From NCBI GenBank assembly GCA_934717745.1, contig CAKUZB010000006.1:62001-126000 (forward strand): DNA of 64,000 nt. The letters are read 5' to 3'. Numbering within the stretch: position 1 is the first letter of the stretch; the number at the start of each line of letters is the position of its first letter. The DNA is from an uncultured Candidatus Melainabacteria bacterium (lineage in GTDB: Bacteria > Cyanobacteriota > Vampirovibrionia > Gastranaerophilales > Gastranaerophilaceae). The position numbers and the translations under genes are program-made. Shown piece by piece: positions 17,653 to 25,667 of the stretch. Below the pieces are notes generated by a model that searched no databases, was not told where the DNA came from, and saw only the letters and a program-made list of their open reading frames with translations.

Positions 17653-19293
17653 TTATAAAACTCTTTGTTCTTTTACTTTATCGTTTACATCTACTTCGTA
17701 ATTCTTACCAATAATGTTTGCTCTAAAGAAATCATCATAATTTTTGCCTATTGATGTGAAATTTTCTCTTACGTTTGCAAAATCTTTTTTAGATAATATT
17801 TTATTTGATAAAAGAATTTTATAATCCTTTTTCATATCAATTGCTTCAAACTCGCCTGTTTTTTGGTTTCTACATTTAACGGCATCAGCATAAGTTTTAT
17901 CGCTCTTACCGTTTTGAATATCTTCAATCATACTTCTGTTAACTTGGAAGTCTGACCATTGAATTAAGGTATTTCTTGTCGGTGCTTCTAAGTTTGATTT
18001 AACATTCTTAGAAATAATTTCAACCATATCAGAACCCTTTACACTTCCAACATTCAAATTTTGTGATTCAACATCAATACCATCAAAGATTTTTAACAAG
18101 TTTAAGTTTGTTGAACCTTCTTTAATTCCACCTCTTACGTAAGAAGATTGAAGTGCAACTGATGATAAATCAGGAATTTCTTTTTGTGCTTCTTCCATAA
18201 CCGATGAAGTTAAGAAATTTGTCAATTCTGTGTTTGCGTATCTGATTTTATCTGAATATTCTAACTCTGATGCACCTTTCATTTTAACCAAAGGTTTTAC
18301 ATCTTCTTCAAAGTTTTTATCCAAAAATGCCTTAACATCTTTATTTTCAGCATAATTTTCAGTTATATACATATTAAATCCAACGTCTTCCAAATCGCCG
18401 TCATCATTGAATTTAAAGTTTACAGATTTAATAATTTCATTATCTTTACCTAATGAATTAATCATTGTTTTGCCGTCATTTGCATTATCTCTTGTGTGGT
18501 CATGTCCATTCAAAATAACGTTAATATTTGGAACATTATTTTCAATCATTTTTGAAATAGGTGCACCCATGTGAGAAAGCAATACTACAGCACCTTTTGG
18601 GTGTTTTTCTTTAAACGTTTGAACTTGTTTATTCAAAACTTCAAAAGTTTTTTGCAAATCTTTTTCTGAAATTTGAGTGTCTTTTTTGTTGTTATTGTCG
18701 TAAAGTTCTGTTTTTGTTAATTTTCCTTTTAAACTTGGGATAGTAACCCCCATAAATAAAACATCATGCTTCAAATCAGGATTTTTGTCATCTTGTACTT
18801 CGTAAACTTTAGATGTTACAATATCCGGATGGTCTTTCATCAAACCTGAAACAAGTGGAGATTTTTCCAAATCCACGTTTGTTACAAGAGTTTTAACAGG
18901 TTCATCTTTCAATTTACCGTACAAAAATTCATCACCACCGTCATAGCAATGATTTCCGGGAGCATATACTGTGTCAAAATTGTTTTTGACAATATTTTTA
19001 ACCGTATTTACAACTTTATTTAAAAAATTTGCCTGAATATCACCATTAGAAAGTTCCGGTTTTGTCATGTAACCTTTTTTCTTAGGATTCATAAAGAAAT
19101 CACCGGCAATAGCAAACATATTTAAAGTACTTTTTTCATCTGCTTTTTTAAAAATGTCGCCTTTATTTTGTTCAATAGTTCCTACAAGTTGGGGTAAATT
19201 GTGTACATTACCATGATTATCCGACATAGCCACAATGTTAACCTGTGCGGCTTTAAACCCGATTTGCGGGTTAGAAAAATTTGTTAATTTCAC
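17653..19293 (-). CDS. Bifunctional metallophosphatase/5'-nucleotidase-like protein without signal peptide
   Basis: 546 aa from a GTG start preceded by AAAGGTG. The N-terminal metallophosphoesterase domain has the dimetal motifs MSDNHGNVHNLP, AIAGDFFMNP, APGNHCYDGG, LLSHMGAPIS and LNGHDHTRD in the order of UshA/5'-nucleotidases. The C-terminal domain (from about residue 350) keeps the LQSSYVRGG-type and KDYKILLSN-type segments, corresponding to UshA's substrate domain. UshA proteins are normally exported, but here the start is NFSNPQIGFKAAQ with no hydrophobic signal; the IGFKA motif resembles the ITFGLP/VNFTGS starts of other genes in this window. Preferred substrate (nucleotides or other phosphoesters) unknown. 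Confidence 0.83.
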   Translation of the reverse strand: MKLTNFSNPQIGFKAAQVNIVAMSDNHGNVHNLPQLVGTIEQNKGDIFKKADEKSTLNMFAIAGDFFMNPKKKGYMTKPELSNGDIQANFLNKVVNTVKNIVKNNFDTVYAPGNHCYDGGDEFLYGKLKDEPVKTLVTNVDLEKSPLVSGLMKDHPDIVTSKVYEVQDDKNPDLKHDVLFMGVTIPSLKGKLTKTELYDNNNKKDTQISEKDLQKTFEVLNKQVQTFKEKHPKGAVVLLSHMGAPISKMIENNVPNINVILNGHDHTRDNANDGKTMINSLGKDNEIIKSVNFKFNDDGDLEDVGFNMYITENYAENKDVKAFLDKNFEEDVKPLVKMKGASELEYSDKIRYANTELTNFLTSSVMEEAQKEIPDLSSVALQSSYVRGGIKEGSTNLNLLKIFDGIDVESQNLNVGSVKGSDMVEIISKNVKSNLEAPTRNTLIQWSDFQVNRSMIEDIQNGKSDKTYADAVKCRNQKTGEFEAIDMKKDYKILLSNKILSKKDFANVRENFTSIGKNYDDFFRANIIGKNYEVDVNDKVKEQRVL

Positions 19294-19503
19294 CGTTTAC
19301 ACCTTTCCTATGAATATATTAAAACAAATCACACAAAAAAATTGCCTAATCATCAATGAGAACATGTATTTTGGGCAACTTTTTCAAATATAACCCACTT
19401 GGCTAATAGTTATCCATACACTTGGTATTATAAAATAGGCTAATAGAATAATATAAAATAATATATTTGATTATAAAAATTAAACTAAGATAAGGACTGG
19501 ATA

Positions 19504-20142
19504 ATGAGCGACAAAATTTCTACATATATTGTTGAAGACTATATGTTAGCAAGAATAACCTTTGAACAAGCATTAAATCAGTATGATGAGATTGAAGTTA
19601 AAAACTCTTTTGAATCAGGAGAAGACTGTATTAATGCTTTAGAAAAAGAACTAGTTCAAGTCGTTGTAATGGATATTGGACTTCCATACATGACAGGTAT
19701 TGAAGCCACAAAAATTATCAAAGAAAAATTTCCGAGTGTAAAAGTTATTATGCTAACTTCTCACGACAAACAAGATGAAATCGTATCTAGTTTCGCTTCA
19801 GGTGCAAACGGTTATGCGTTAAAAGATATTTCGATGAATAAATTACACGATGCTATCGTAACAGTCGCAAGTGGTTCTCTTTGGGTTGCTCCTCAAATTG
19901 CAAATGTTATTCAAAAATTATTTTTCAACTTAGACACAACACCAAAACTTAATTTTAAATTAACAGAAAGAGAAAAAGAAGTTTTAGGATTACTTACTCT
20001 AGGGCTTTCAAACAGTGAAATTGCCAATCGTATAGTAGTAAGTACTCACACAGTTAAAGCACACGTGGCAAACATTTTATCTAAATTATCTGTTTCTGAT
20101 AGAGTTCAAGCCGCAGTAAAAGCAATAAAATATAATTTATAA
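19504..20142 (+). CDS. NarL/FixJ-type response regulator
   Basis: 212 aa. Receiver domain residues 1-125: acidic pair VED near 10-12, phosphoacceptor Asp57 in VVMDIGLPYMTG, LTS near 87 and LKD with the conserved lysine near 108, so all active-site residues are present. A LuxR-type HTH follows (about residues 148-210: LTEREKEVLGLLTLGLSNSE, then STHTVKAHVANIL). It should bind DNA when phosphorylated. Two histidine kinase genes follow on the same strand, 48 and 66 bp apart, and are the likely partners. AAGGA ribosome-binding site. Confidence 0.95.
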   Translation: MSDKISTYIVEDYMLARITFEQALNQYDEIEVKNSFESGEDCINALEKELVQVVVMDIGLPYMTGIEATKIIKEKFPSVKVIMLTSHDKQDEIVSSFASGANGYALKDISMNKLHDAIVTVASGSLWVAPQIANVIQKLFFNLDTTPKLNFKLTEREKEVLGLLTLGLSNSEIANRIVVSTHTVKAHVANILSKLSVSDRVQAAVKAIKYNL

Positions 20143-20190
20143 AAAAAAAAAAAACGGTACACTATAAATTAAATATAAGAGGATTTTTAA

Positions 20191-21231
20191 ATGGAAAATG
20201 ATAAAAGAATGCTTTATTCTATTCTTGATGGAATGCCCATGTCTGTATATTTAAAAGATTTAACTGGAAAAATAATTTATTTTAATAAATTTGCTAAGGA
20301 AATTTTAGGATTATCATTATCAACTCAAAGTTATGAAAATGAATTTTCAAGAGCAAATATAAATAAGATAAAAGAAACAGATAAGCAAGTTCTTGAAGAA
20401 AAATGTGCTATTGAAGTGGAAGAATTAGTAAAATTAAAAAATAACGACTCAAGATGGTACAACATCAATAAATATCCTATTTACGATAATAATGATGAAA
20501 TAAGTGGAATTTGCGTAATTGCAAGAGATGTTGAAATTGAAAGAAAGGCTCAAGAACAAAGAGAAACATACATTGCAACTCTTACTCACGACTTGCAAAA
20601 TCCAACTTTAGCACAAATTAATGCACTAAATTTACTTTTAGATGAAAATTTAGGAAAATTAAACGAGGCTCAAAAAAATATTCTTAATTTAACAAAAGAT
20701 TCTTGTACTTATATGTTAGAAATGTTATTAAGCCTATTAGACACATATAAATTTGAAAATGGTGATTATATTTTAGATTTAGCACCATGTAATTTAACAA
20801 AATTAATTGATGACACTTGCGACAAGTACAAACATTTGTTAAAAGATAAAAATATTACTGTTGAAAAAAATTTGGAAGAGGTTCAAGATATTCTTTCTGA
20901 CGACCAGTTTTTAAGAAGAATTTTAAACAATCTTTGCAGATTTTCAATAAATTATTCCTTCAAGGATACAACAATTAGATTAAATTTAAAAAAAACAAAA
21001 AAAACTATAAGATTTCAAATAAGAGGAGAGGGTTATCATATACCTCCAAAAACACTAAACACCTTATTCGACAAATATACAACTCATTTTTCAAAATATA
21101 ATACTGTTGGTGTTGATATTTGCTTATATCATTCAAAACAAATTGTTTCTGCTTTAGGCGGAAAAGTTTCTATAAGTAGTAAGGATAATATCAATACAAT
21201 AGATTTAATGTTACCATTAAATATCATATAA
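20191..21231 (+). CDS. Soluble PAS-domain histidine kinase with degenerate ATP-binding domain
   Basis: 346 aa, no membrane segment. A PAS domain (residues about 5-120: ILDGMPMSVYLKDLTGKIIY) is followed by a HisKA dimerisation helix with the phosphoacceptor in LTHDLQNPTLAQ near residue 133. The C-terminal HATPase_c fold is recognisable but its boxes are altered: the N box reads NNLCRFSINYS without the usual N-A-x-K-Y, the G1 box has RGEGYHIPP instead of D-x-G-x-G, and the G2 box reads TVGVDICLY rather than G-x-G-L-G-L. It may lack kinase activity and act as an acceptor, phosphatase or sensor for the neighbouring kinase and regulator. Confidence 0.85.
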   Translation: MENDKRMLYSILDGMPMSVYLKDLTGKIIYFNKFAKEILGLSLSTQSYENEFSRANINKIKETDKQVLEEKCAIEVEELVKLKNNDSRWYNINKYPIYDNNDEISGICVIARDVEIERKAQEQRETYIATLTHDLQNPTLAQINALNLLLDENLGKLNEAQKNILNLTKDSCTYMLEMLLSLLDTYKFENGDYILDLAPCNLTKLIDDTCDKYKHLLKDKNITVEKNLEEVQDILSDDQFLRRILNNLCRFSINYSFKDTTIRLNLKKTKKTIRFQIRGEGYHIPPKTLNTLFDKYTTHFSKYNTVGVDICLYHSKQIVSALGGKVSISSKDNINTIDLMLPLNII

Positions 21232-21297
21232 GAAAATTAACTTTAAAAGTTAATTATAAAACTTTTAAAAAATTTACAAAAAAATAGAGGGGATTGA

Positions 21298-22563
21298 ATG
21301 AAAATCGAAGATTTTGGTGTATTTTTAAGTTTTTTAGCAATATTACTGTTTGTTTTTGTTGCTTTGACAACAGAGATAATATTTCCAAAATCAATAATTC
21401 CTATTCACGACGGTATTGCGATATTGTTAATCTTTTCAATTTTTGTAATATACTTAATGTTCGCAAATTTATCTAAAATTAAGAGTATGAAGGCTAAAGT
21501 AGATTTAAAAAATATACAATTAGAAACTATTTTTAATAACGTAGATATAACCTTATATTTAAGAGATATTGATGGAACAATTTTAACAATAAACCAAGGA
21601 AATGCGGACTTACTTGGTTATTGTGTAAGTGAAATTATTGGACAAAAGATACAAAATTTAATAAAAAATATAAAAATAATAGAAGAAACTGATAAAGAAG
21701 TTTTTGAAAAAAAGAAGATATTAAAAAAGTCTTGCTTCATAGTATCTAATAAAGGTATTGGCAAGCATTTAAAAATAGCAAAAATTCCAATTATAGAAAA
21801 AGACAAAGTAACAAAAATTCTAGTGTGTTATGTTGACAATTCCTTTGAACATGAAATTGAACAAACAAAAAATGAATTCATAGAAACAATGACGCACGAT
21901 TTAAAAACTCCAACTACGACTCAAATTAAAGCCTTAGAACTACTTTTACAAGGTATATTTGGAGAATTAACGGAACAGCAAAAAGAAGTTATAAATCAGA
22001 TAAAAAATTCTTGTATCTACATGAATGATTTAATTTTCACCATTTTAGATACATATGTTTTAGAAAACGGAAAAATAAAATTAAATACTGCATGGATTGA
22101 CTTATCATCGGTAGTTAACGAGGTTATTAATGAATTAAATTGGTATACGAAGGAAAAAGTCAGAAAATTTTCTTTTGAAGTAAATGAAGGTTCAAAAAAT
22201 ATATATGCAGACAGATTACAACTAAAACGTGTTGTTTTTAATATTATTTCAAATGCAATCAAATATGGAACTCCAAATACGGAAATTCAAATAAGTTTAA
22301 AAGATTTTTCTGAAGATAAAATAGATTTTCAAGTTAGAAATCAATCTGAATTTTTAACAAAAGATGATATGTCAAATATTTTTGATAAATATAAGACAAA
22401 ATCAAACTCAAAAATAACAAAAATAAGTACAGGCTTGGGTTTATATTTATCAAAACAAATAATTGAACAGCACCATGGCGAAATATATGCAAAATGTGTA
22501 GATAAAGAATGTATTTTCGGCTTTAAACTACCTAAAAATCCACAAAAAAATAATGAAGAATAA
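21298..22563 (+). CDS. Membrane PAS histidine kinase
   Basis: 421 aa. Two N-terminal membrane helices (residues about 8-28 and 37-58) with almost no loop between them, a PAS domain (about 72-185: IFNNVDITLYLRDIDGTILT), HisKA with MTHDLKTPTTTQ (acceptor His near 199) and a HATPase_c domain. The N box is normal (NIISNAIKYG) and the G2 box is normal (STGLGLYLSKQI), but the G1 box has VRNQSEFLTKDD where D-x-G-x-G is expected. Its HisKA and HATPase regions are clearly paralogous to the preceding gene, suggesting a duplication. Probably sends phosphate to the response regulator at 19504; input signal unknown. Confidence 0.88.
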   Translation: MKIEDFGVFLSFLAILLFVFVALTTEIIFPKSIIPIHDGIAILLIFSIFVIYLMFANLSKIKSMKAKVDLKNIQLETIFNNVDITLYLRDIDGTILTINQGNADLLGYCVSEIIGQKIQNLIKNIKIIEETDKEVFEKKKILKKSCFIVSNKGIGKHLKIAKIPIIEKDKVTKILVCYVDNSFEHEIEQTKNEFIETMTHDLKTPTTTQIKALELLLQGIFGELTEQQKEVINQIKNSCIYMNDLIFTILDTYVLENGKIKLNTAWIDLSSVVNEVINELNWYTKEKVRKFSFEVNEGSKNIYADRLQLKRVVFNIISNAIKYGTPNTEIQISLKDFSEDKIDFQVRNQSEFLTKDDMSNIFDKYKTKSNSKITKISTGLGLYLSKQIIEQHHGEIYAKCVDKECIFGFKLPKNPQKNNEE

Positions 22564-22667
22564 AATTTTACTTTAAAAATCTTCAAATCTTCGCCCTCTG
22601 CTCGCTCACGCCGAACTCTTTTAACCAAACTCGTTTGATGGAGTTCTCGCAATTGCTAAACTCATAA

Positions 22668-22703
22668 TAAAAGACCGAATAACTTTTGTTATTCGGTCTT
22701 TTA
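22668..22703 (-). terminator. Perfect 16-bp terminator hairpin after a tRNA-like 3' end
   Basis: Arms 22668-22683 and 22688-22703 are exact reverse complements with a TTTT loop. On the minus strand it begins immediately after a CCCACCA, the same arrangement as tRNA-Val at 24600 and its terminator. On the plus strand it could also end the histidine kinase transcript. Confidence 0.75.
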
Positions 22704-22718
22704 TGGTGGGCGTTGAGA
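22696..22718 (-). repeat. 23-bp direct repeat, copy 1 (tRNA-Val 3' end copy)
   Basis: Identical over 23 bp to 24592-24614, which covers the CCA end and acceptor strand of the tRNA-Val gene plus 8 bp beyond it. Beyond the repeat the two sequences differ at once. This is what an attachment-site duplication next to a tRNA looks like; the 1.9 kb between the copies holds three unknown genes. Confidence 0.6.
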
Positions 22719-22819
22719 AGGGGCACGACAAAATATGACTAAATGTCATATTTTGGTGGGAAGAGAACTCCCGTTTTGCCTTAGCAAAACTTCGGGTTGT
22801 GAGATGCCTCTCAACAAAA

Positions 22820-22845
22820 AAAAGAACCATAATAACGGTTCTTTT
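22820..22845 (-). terminator. Terminator after another tRNA-like 3' end
   Basis: Stem AAAAGAACC/GGTTCTTTT with an 8-nt loop; on the minus strand it ends in a T tract (complement of 22816-22823) and starts 4 nt after a GGCCCACCA sequence. Confidence 0.65.
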
Positions 22846-23004
22846 AATATGGTGGGCCTAAAAGGTCATAACTCGAACTTTTTTAACCACAATGCAATTA
22901 TATTGCAATTTATTGAAAAAATCAATGAATCTGAAACTGTTGTATTTATTGAAAACTTTAAAAACTTGCTTGCTGCTTAAAATTGTCTTTGCAAATAATA
23001 TCAT

Positions 23005-23010
23005 TATACT
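23005..23010 (+). promoter_or_regulatory. -10 box of the 57-residue gene, leaderless layout
   Basis: TATACT with a TTGTCT -35 at 22983-22988 (16-nt spacer). The ATG begins exactly 6 nt after the -10 and there is no Shine-Dalgarno, so the start codon should be at or next to the 5' end of the RNA. Confidence 0.55.
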
Positions 23011-23016
23011 TTATAT

Positions 23017-23190
23017 ATGGCAAGAAAATCTATTCCTCCCAAAGTAGTTATAAAGTTTGAAGATGGAGAAGCAACAATGGAAGAAACTGTTGCTGCATGT
23101 ATTAAAATGATTAAACTAATAGCAACATGGGATATTCCAGATAGCAAATATAAAAATTTAATTAAAGAAATTAAAAAATTATCTTTTTAA
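23017..23190 (+). CDS. 57-residue hypothetical protein
   Basis: A short open frame with a good promoter directly in front. The product begins MARKSIPPKVVIKFEDGEAT and continues with two helices (METVAACIKMI-type and KYKNLIKEIKKL). No family recognised. The stop codon overlaps the convergent gene's end by 12 bp. It sits inside the segment bounded by the tRNA-Val 3'-end repeats, so it is probably part of an acquired block. Real-gene status rests on promoter position and amino-acid composition. Confidence 0.5.
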   Translation: MARKSIPPKVVIKFEDGEATMEETVAACIKMIKLIATWDIPDSKYKNLIKEIKKLSF

Positions 23191-23673
23191 TTCTTTTTGT
23201 ACTTGATTTTGAATATTTAAATTATTTAATTGTTCTTGATAATCTAATCGTTGATTTATTGCTTTTATTTCAGTTTGAATAGATTTCATATTCGAATTGT
23301 TTATGTCTTTTATCGCATTATATTGAGAATTACTAGCAAAAATAAACACAGTCAATACTAAACCAATTAAACCTCCAACAATTGCTATAACTTTATTTGT
23401 ATTATCAATTCTTGAATTTGTAATTTTATTTTCTGCTTTTAAATCTTTTATTTCATATAACAAGTTATTATACATATCTTGAGACATTAAATTATCCTCA
23501 TTTTCGTTTTTGCAATTCATTAAATAATCATCTAAGTCAATATTTTCATTATCCATGTCAATGTCAAATTTTAAAAAATCTGGCAACGGAACTGTATCGG
23601 TGAAGCTTTTTAATTCATCGAAACTGGTATCTTCTTCAGGTTTTACTAATCTTAAGGGAGTTCTTTTACTCAT
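23179..23673 (-). CDS. Hypothetical single-pass membrane protein with coiled coils
   Basis: 164 aa, not recognised. Residues 1-65 are acidic and probably disordered (DIDMDNENIDLDDYL), 70-90 are a short coiled coil, about 92-113 a hydrophobic helix (VIAIVGGLIGLVLTVFIFAS), and 115-164 a second coiled coil rich in Asn and Gln (IKAINQRLDYQEQLNNLN). It would be anchored with the acidic part in the cytoplasm. Its start overlaps the stop of the next upstream gene by 4 bp (ATGA), so the two are translated together and probably act together. Confidence 0.6.
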   Translation of the reverse strand: MSKRTPLRLVKPEEDTSFDELKSFTDTVPLPDFLKFDIDMDNENIDLDDYLMNCKNENEDNLMSQDMYNNLLYEIKDLKAENKITNSRIDNTNKVIAIVGGLIGLVLTVFIFASNSQYNAIKDINNSNMKSIQTEIKAINQRLDYQEQLNNLNIQNQVQKELKR

Positions 23674-24365
23674 TTTAAATCCACTATATTTCGTTTTACT
23701 TTAAGATATTCATTATAGTAAGTTTCTATATTACTCATTATTTCAGATATTTTTGATAGTTTATTATCTACATCTTTTAAATCAAAATTAAAATTACTAT
23801 CAATTGTATAACATCTTTGTTCTGGTTCTTGCAATTCTAGCGTATCGTTTTTATAGATACGATATGTCATTTTATAAGTTTTTTTATCAAAAATTATTTC
23901 TGATTTAAAACCAATGTTTGTATCCCAAAGTTCTTTTGTTAACTGTTGTTCGATATTACTATTAAACAAACAAAGTCTTGAATTTTTTATTTCATCTTCT
24001 TGAAAATTTAATCCTAATGCAGAAATTTTAATTGGAATAGATAAATCTAACAATTTAATTAAAATTTCAGAAAGTCTTTCATTATAATTAAAACTTTCAC
24101 TTAAATAGTTTTCTTGTGCTAAAACAAGCTTCTTTTGTGCGAAATCAACAACAATATTTAAACCATGATTATTTTTGGTAACTAATCTGACCGGTGCTAT
24201 GTGTTGATTTACACCTCCAATTGGAAACCCCATCATTTCAGGTTTAGAAAAACCATAAGTTTTTAAAAAACTTAATTTTTCAAAGTTTAGATTAAACTCC
24301 TCTATTACAGATGTATCATAGCCTGCTATAACTATAGAGAAATTTTTGTTTTTGCATTTTTCCAT
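23670..24365 (-). CDS. Hypothetical protein, first gene of a two-gene unit
   Basis: 231 aa, not recognised. It looks like a soluble alpha/beta protein: KNFSIVIAGYDTSVIEEFN at the start, a middle part with HGLNIVVDFAQKKLVLAQEN, and a C-terminal coiled coil (KLSKISEIMSNIETYYNEYL). No catalytic motif stands out. Ribosome-binding site GTAGG before the ATG. Located between tRNA-Val and its 3'-end copy with the single-pass protein behind it; a membrane-tethered pair of unknown role, possibly a phage-type or defence-type cargo, but that is only context. Confidence 0.58.
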   Translation of the reverse strand: MEKCKNKNFSIVIAGYDTSVIEEFNLNFEKLSFLKTYGFSKPEMMGFPIGGVNQHIAPVRLVTKNNHGLNIVVDFAQKKLVLAQENYLSESFNYNERLSEILIKLLDLSIPIKISALGLNFQEDEIKNSRLCLFNSNIEQQLTKELWDTNIGFKSEIIFDKKTYKMTYRIYKNDTLELQEPEQRCYTIDSNFNFDLKDVDNKLSKISEIMSNIETYYNEYLKVKRNIVDLK

Positions 24366-24574
24366 TATTTACCTACTTACGGTTTTGATTATATCATAAA
24401 AACATATTTATAATTATATAACATATTTTTTTTTATAAATCCACCTTATAACTTAACTTTTTTAGCTTATTGATTTTATGAATAACATTATAAACATGCC
24501 TTTTGAACTGAATTTTTAAATTCGAATGTTCCAAAAGGGTATAATGTTCTCGAAAAGCAAAAGGCAAAAGAAAA

Positions 24575-24590
24575 GCGACCTTTCGGTCGC
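24575..24590 (-). terminator. Terminator of tRNA-Val
   Basis: GCGACC-GAAA-GGTCGC stem with a GNRA tetraloop followed by TTTTCTTTT on the minus strand, 9 nt after the tRNA CCA end. Confidence 0.85.
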
Positions 24591-24591
24591 T

Positions 24592-24614
24592 GTCTTTTAT
24601 GGTGGGCGTTGAGA
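24592..24614 (-). repeat. 23-bp direct repeat, copy 2 (intact tRNA-Val end)
   Basis: Partner of 22696-22718. It covers the last 15 nt of the tRNA-Val gene with its encoded CCA and 8 bp of its 3' flank. Confidence 0.6.
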
Positions 24615-24675
24615 GGCTCGAACTCCCGACATCTTCCTTGTAAGGGAAGCGCTCTACCAACTGAGCTAAACGCCC
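24600..24675 (-). tRNA. tRNA-Val (anticodon UAC), CCA encoded
   Basis: Cloverleaf read on the minus strand: acceptor GGGCGTT/AACGCCC, D arm GCTCAGTTGGTAGAGC, anticodon stem CTTCC/GGAAG with loop CTTACAA (anticodon TAC), T arm with GGGAGTTCGAGCCTCTC (imperfectly paired), discriminator A and a genomic CCA at 24600-24602. It is followed by its own terminator. Confidence 0.95.
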
Positions 24676-24738
24676 TTCTTTGCGTTTGTATATTCAATAT
24701 ACCTAAAAAGTTTTTTTATGTCAACATGATTTTTTAAT

Positions 24739-25536
24739 TTATTTAAAATTAATTACAACAATCTCCGGTTTACAATTAAATCTTATAGGTAAAATACTTG
24801 TCCCTACTCCTTTTGTAACTATCATTTTACGTTCATTTTCCTCTATCAAGCCCTGAGAAAATCTATCTCCATATTTCGACGGAATTATTACCGCACCAAC
24901 AAACGGAAGTCTAATCTGACCACCATGAACATGACCCGCTAAAGTTAATTTTACATTTCCTTTTGGAACATCAACAAAAACGTCAGGAGAATGTGTTAAA
25001 AATATCGTCGGATTACTCTCAATACCGTCTAATGCCAAGTATACATTTGGATTTCCGGTTTGTAAATCCTCAACTCCTGCTATATAAATCTTTTTATTAT
25101 TTTCTAAAATTAATGGTACATTACTATTTTCTAAAATTTTTATGCCTGATTTTTCCAACATATTTTTTATATCTTCATAACCAGCCCAATAATCATGATT
25201 ACCTATAACCGTATAAATACCATATTTTGCACGTAATTTCTTCAAATGGTTTGCATAAATTTCAAAATCCAAAGAACTTTTTTTCTTATGTCCGGCCGCA
25301 AAATCTCCGGTAAAAAGTATTAAATCCGGATTTTGAGCATTAATCTTTTCAATTACTTCAATCAATCTTCTCTCTTGATTATTTTTTATATGCAAATCTC
25401 CGGCAAATACGATTTTTAAGCCTTTTAAATCTTCATCTTGCAAAGTAAAATTTTTAATATTAAGCATTTTAGGTTCGACAAAAATAGACCAAACCGCCAA
25501 AATTAATAAAATTATTGTTAAAATAATATATTTCAT
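24739..25536 (-). CDS. Membrane-anchored metallophosphoesterase (YkuE/YaeI-like)
   Basis: 265 aa. A single N-terminal hydrophobic anchor (residues 1-20, IILTIILLILAVWSIFV) precedes a calcineurin-like phosphoesterase with all dimetal motifs: VFAGDLHIKN, LFTGDFAAG, VIGNHDYW, LTHSPD and AGHVHGGQIRLP. The last pattern and the short length match the YkuE/YaeI group (phosphodiesterases acting on UDP-sugar lipids or unknown substrates). No Shine-Dalgarno; a TATAAT ends exactly 6 nt before the ATG, so the mRNA is probably leaderless. Monocistronic between tRNA-Val and the divergent acyl-CoA synthetase. Confidence 0.88.
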   Translation of the reverse strand: MKYIILTIILLILAVWSIFVEPKMLNIKNFTLQDEDLKGLKIVFAGDLHIKNNQERRLIEVIEKINAQNPDLILFTGDFAAGHKKKSSLDFEIYANHLKKLRAKYGIYTVIGNHDYWAGYEDIKNMLEKSGIKILENSNVPLILENNKKIYIAGVEDLQTGNPNVYLALDGIESNPTIFLTHSPDVFVDVPKGNVKLTLAGHVHGGQIRLPFVGAVIIPSKYGDRFSQGLIEENERKMIVTKGVGTSILPIRFNCKPEIVVINFK

Positions 25537-25542
25537 AAAAAT

Positions 25543-25548
25543 ATTATA
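25543..25548 (-). promoter_or_regulatory. -10 box of the metallophosphoesterase gene, leaderless layout
   Basis: Consensus TATAAT on the minus strand followed by ATTTTT and then the ATG. The exact 6-nt gap is the same as at six other genes in this window. Confidence 0.6.
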
Positions 25549-25667
25549 GCAAAAATTAGAATATAACTTTTTTTGCTAAGGTTCTTGTAACAAAAAATAT
25601 ATATGTTTTAAATTCTTTCAAAACATGTTATGATTTTGTTATCTGATTTTATTTTTAAGGAGTTAAA

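Larger units (their letters stand above)
22564..23016. other. 453-bp non-coding stretch with tRNA-3'-end-like fragments and terminators
   Basis: No credible gene. On the minus strand it holds three short sequences ending in CCCACCA, like tRNA acceptor ends (CCA at 22850-22852, 22754-22756 and 22704-22706). The first is preceded by a T-arm-like GTTCGAGT; the third copies the tRNA-Val 3' end. Two of them run straight into terminator hairpins. Frames that cross this region have compositions unlike real proteins here. Confidence 0.5.

Noticed and set aside
22341..22652. 103-codon frame on the minus strand
   Set aside because: Mostly antisense to the end of the membrane histidine kinase gene; no similarity or start signal.
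22735..22980. 81-codon open frame on the plus strand
   Set aside because: It reads through tRNA-like ends and a terminator hairpin; composition (H, N, K-rich with odd start) and lack of ribosome-binding site argue against a gene.
24433..24697. Two open frames across the tRNA-Val gene
   Set aside because: They translate the tRNA and its terminator; clearly spurious.
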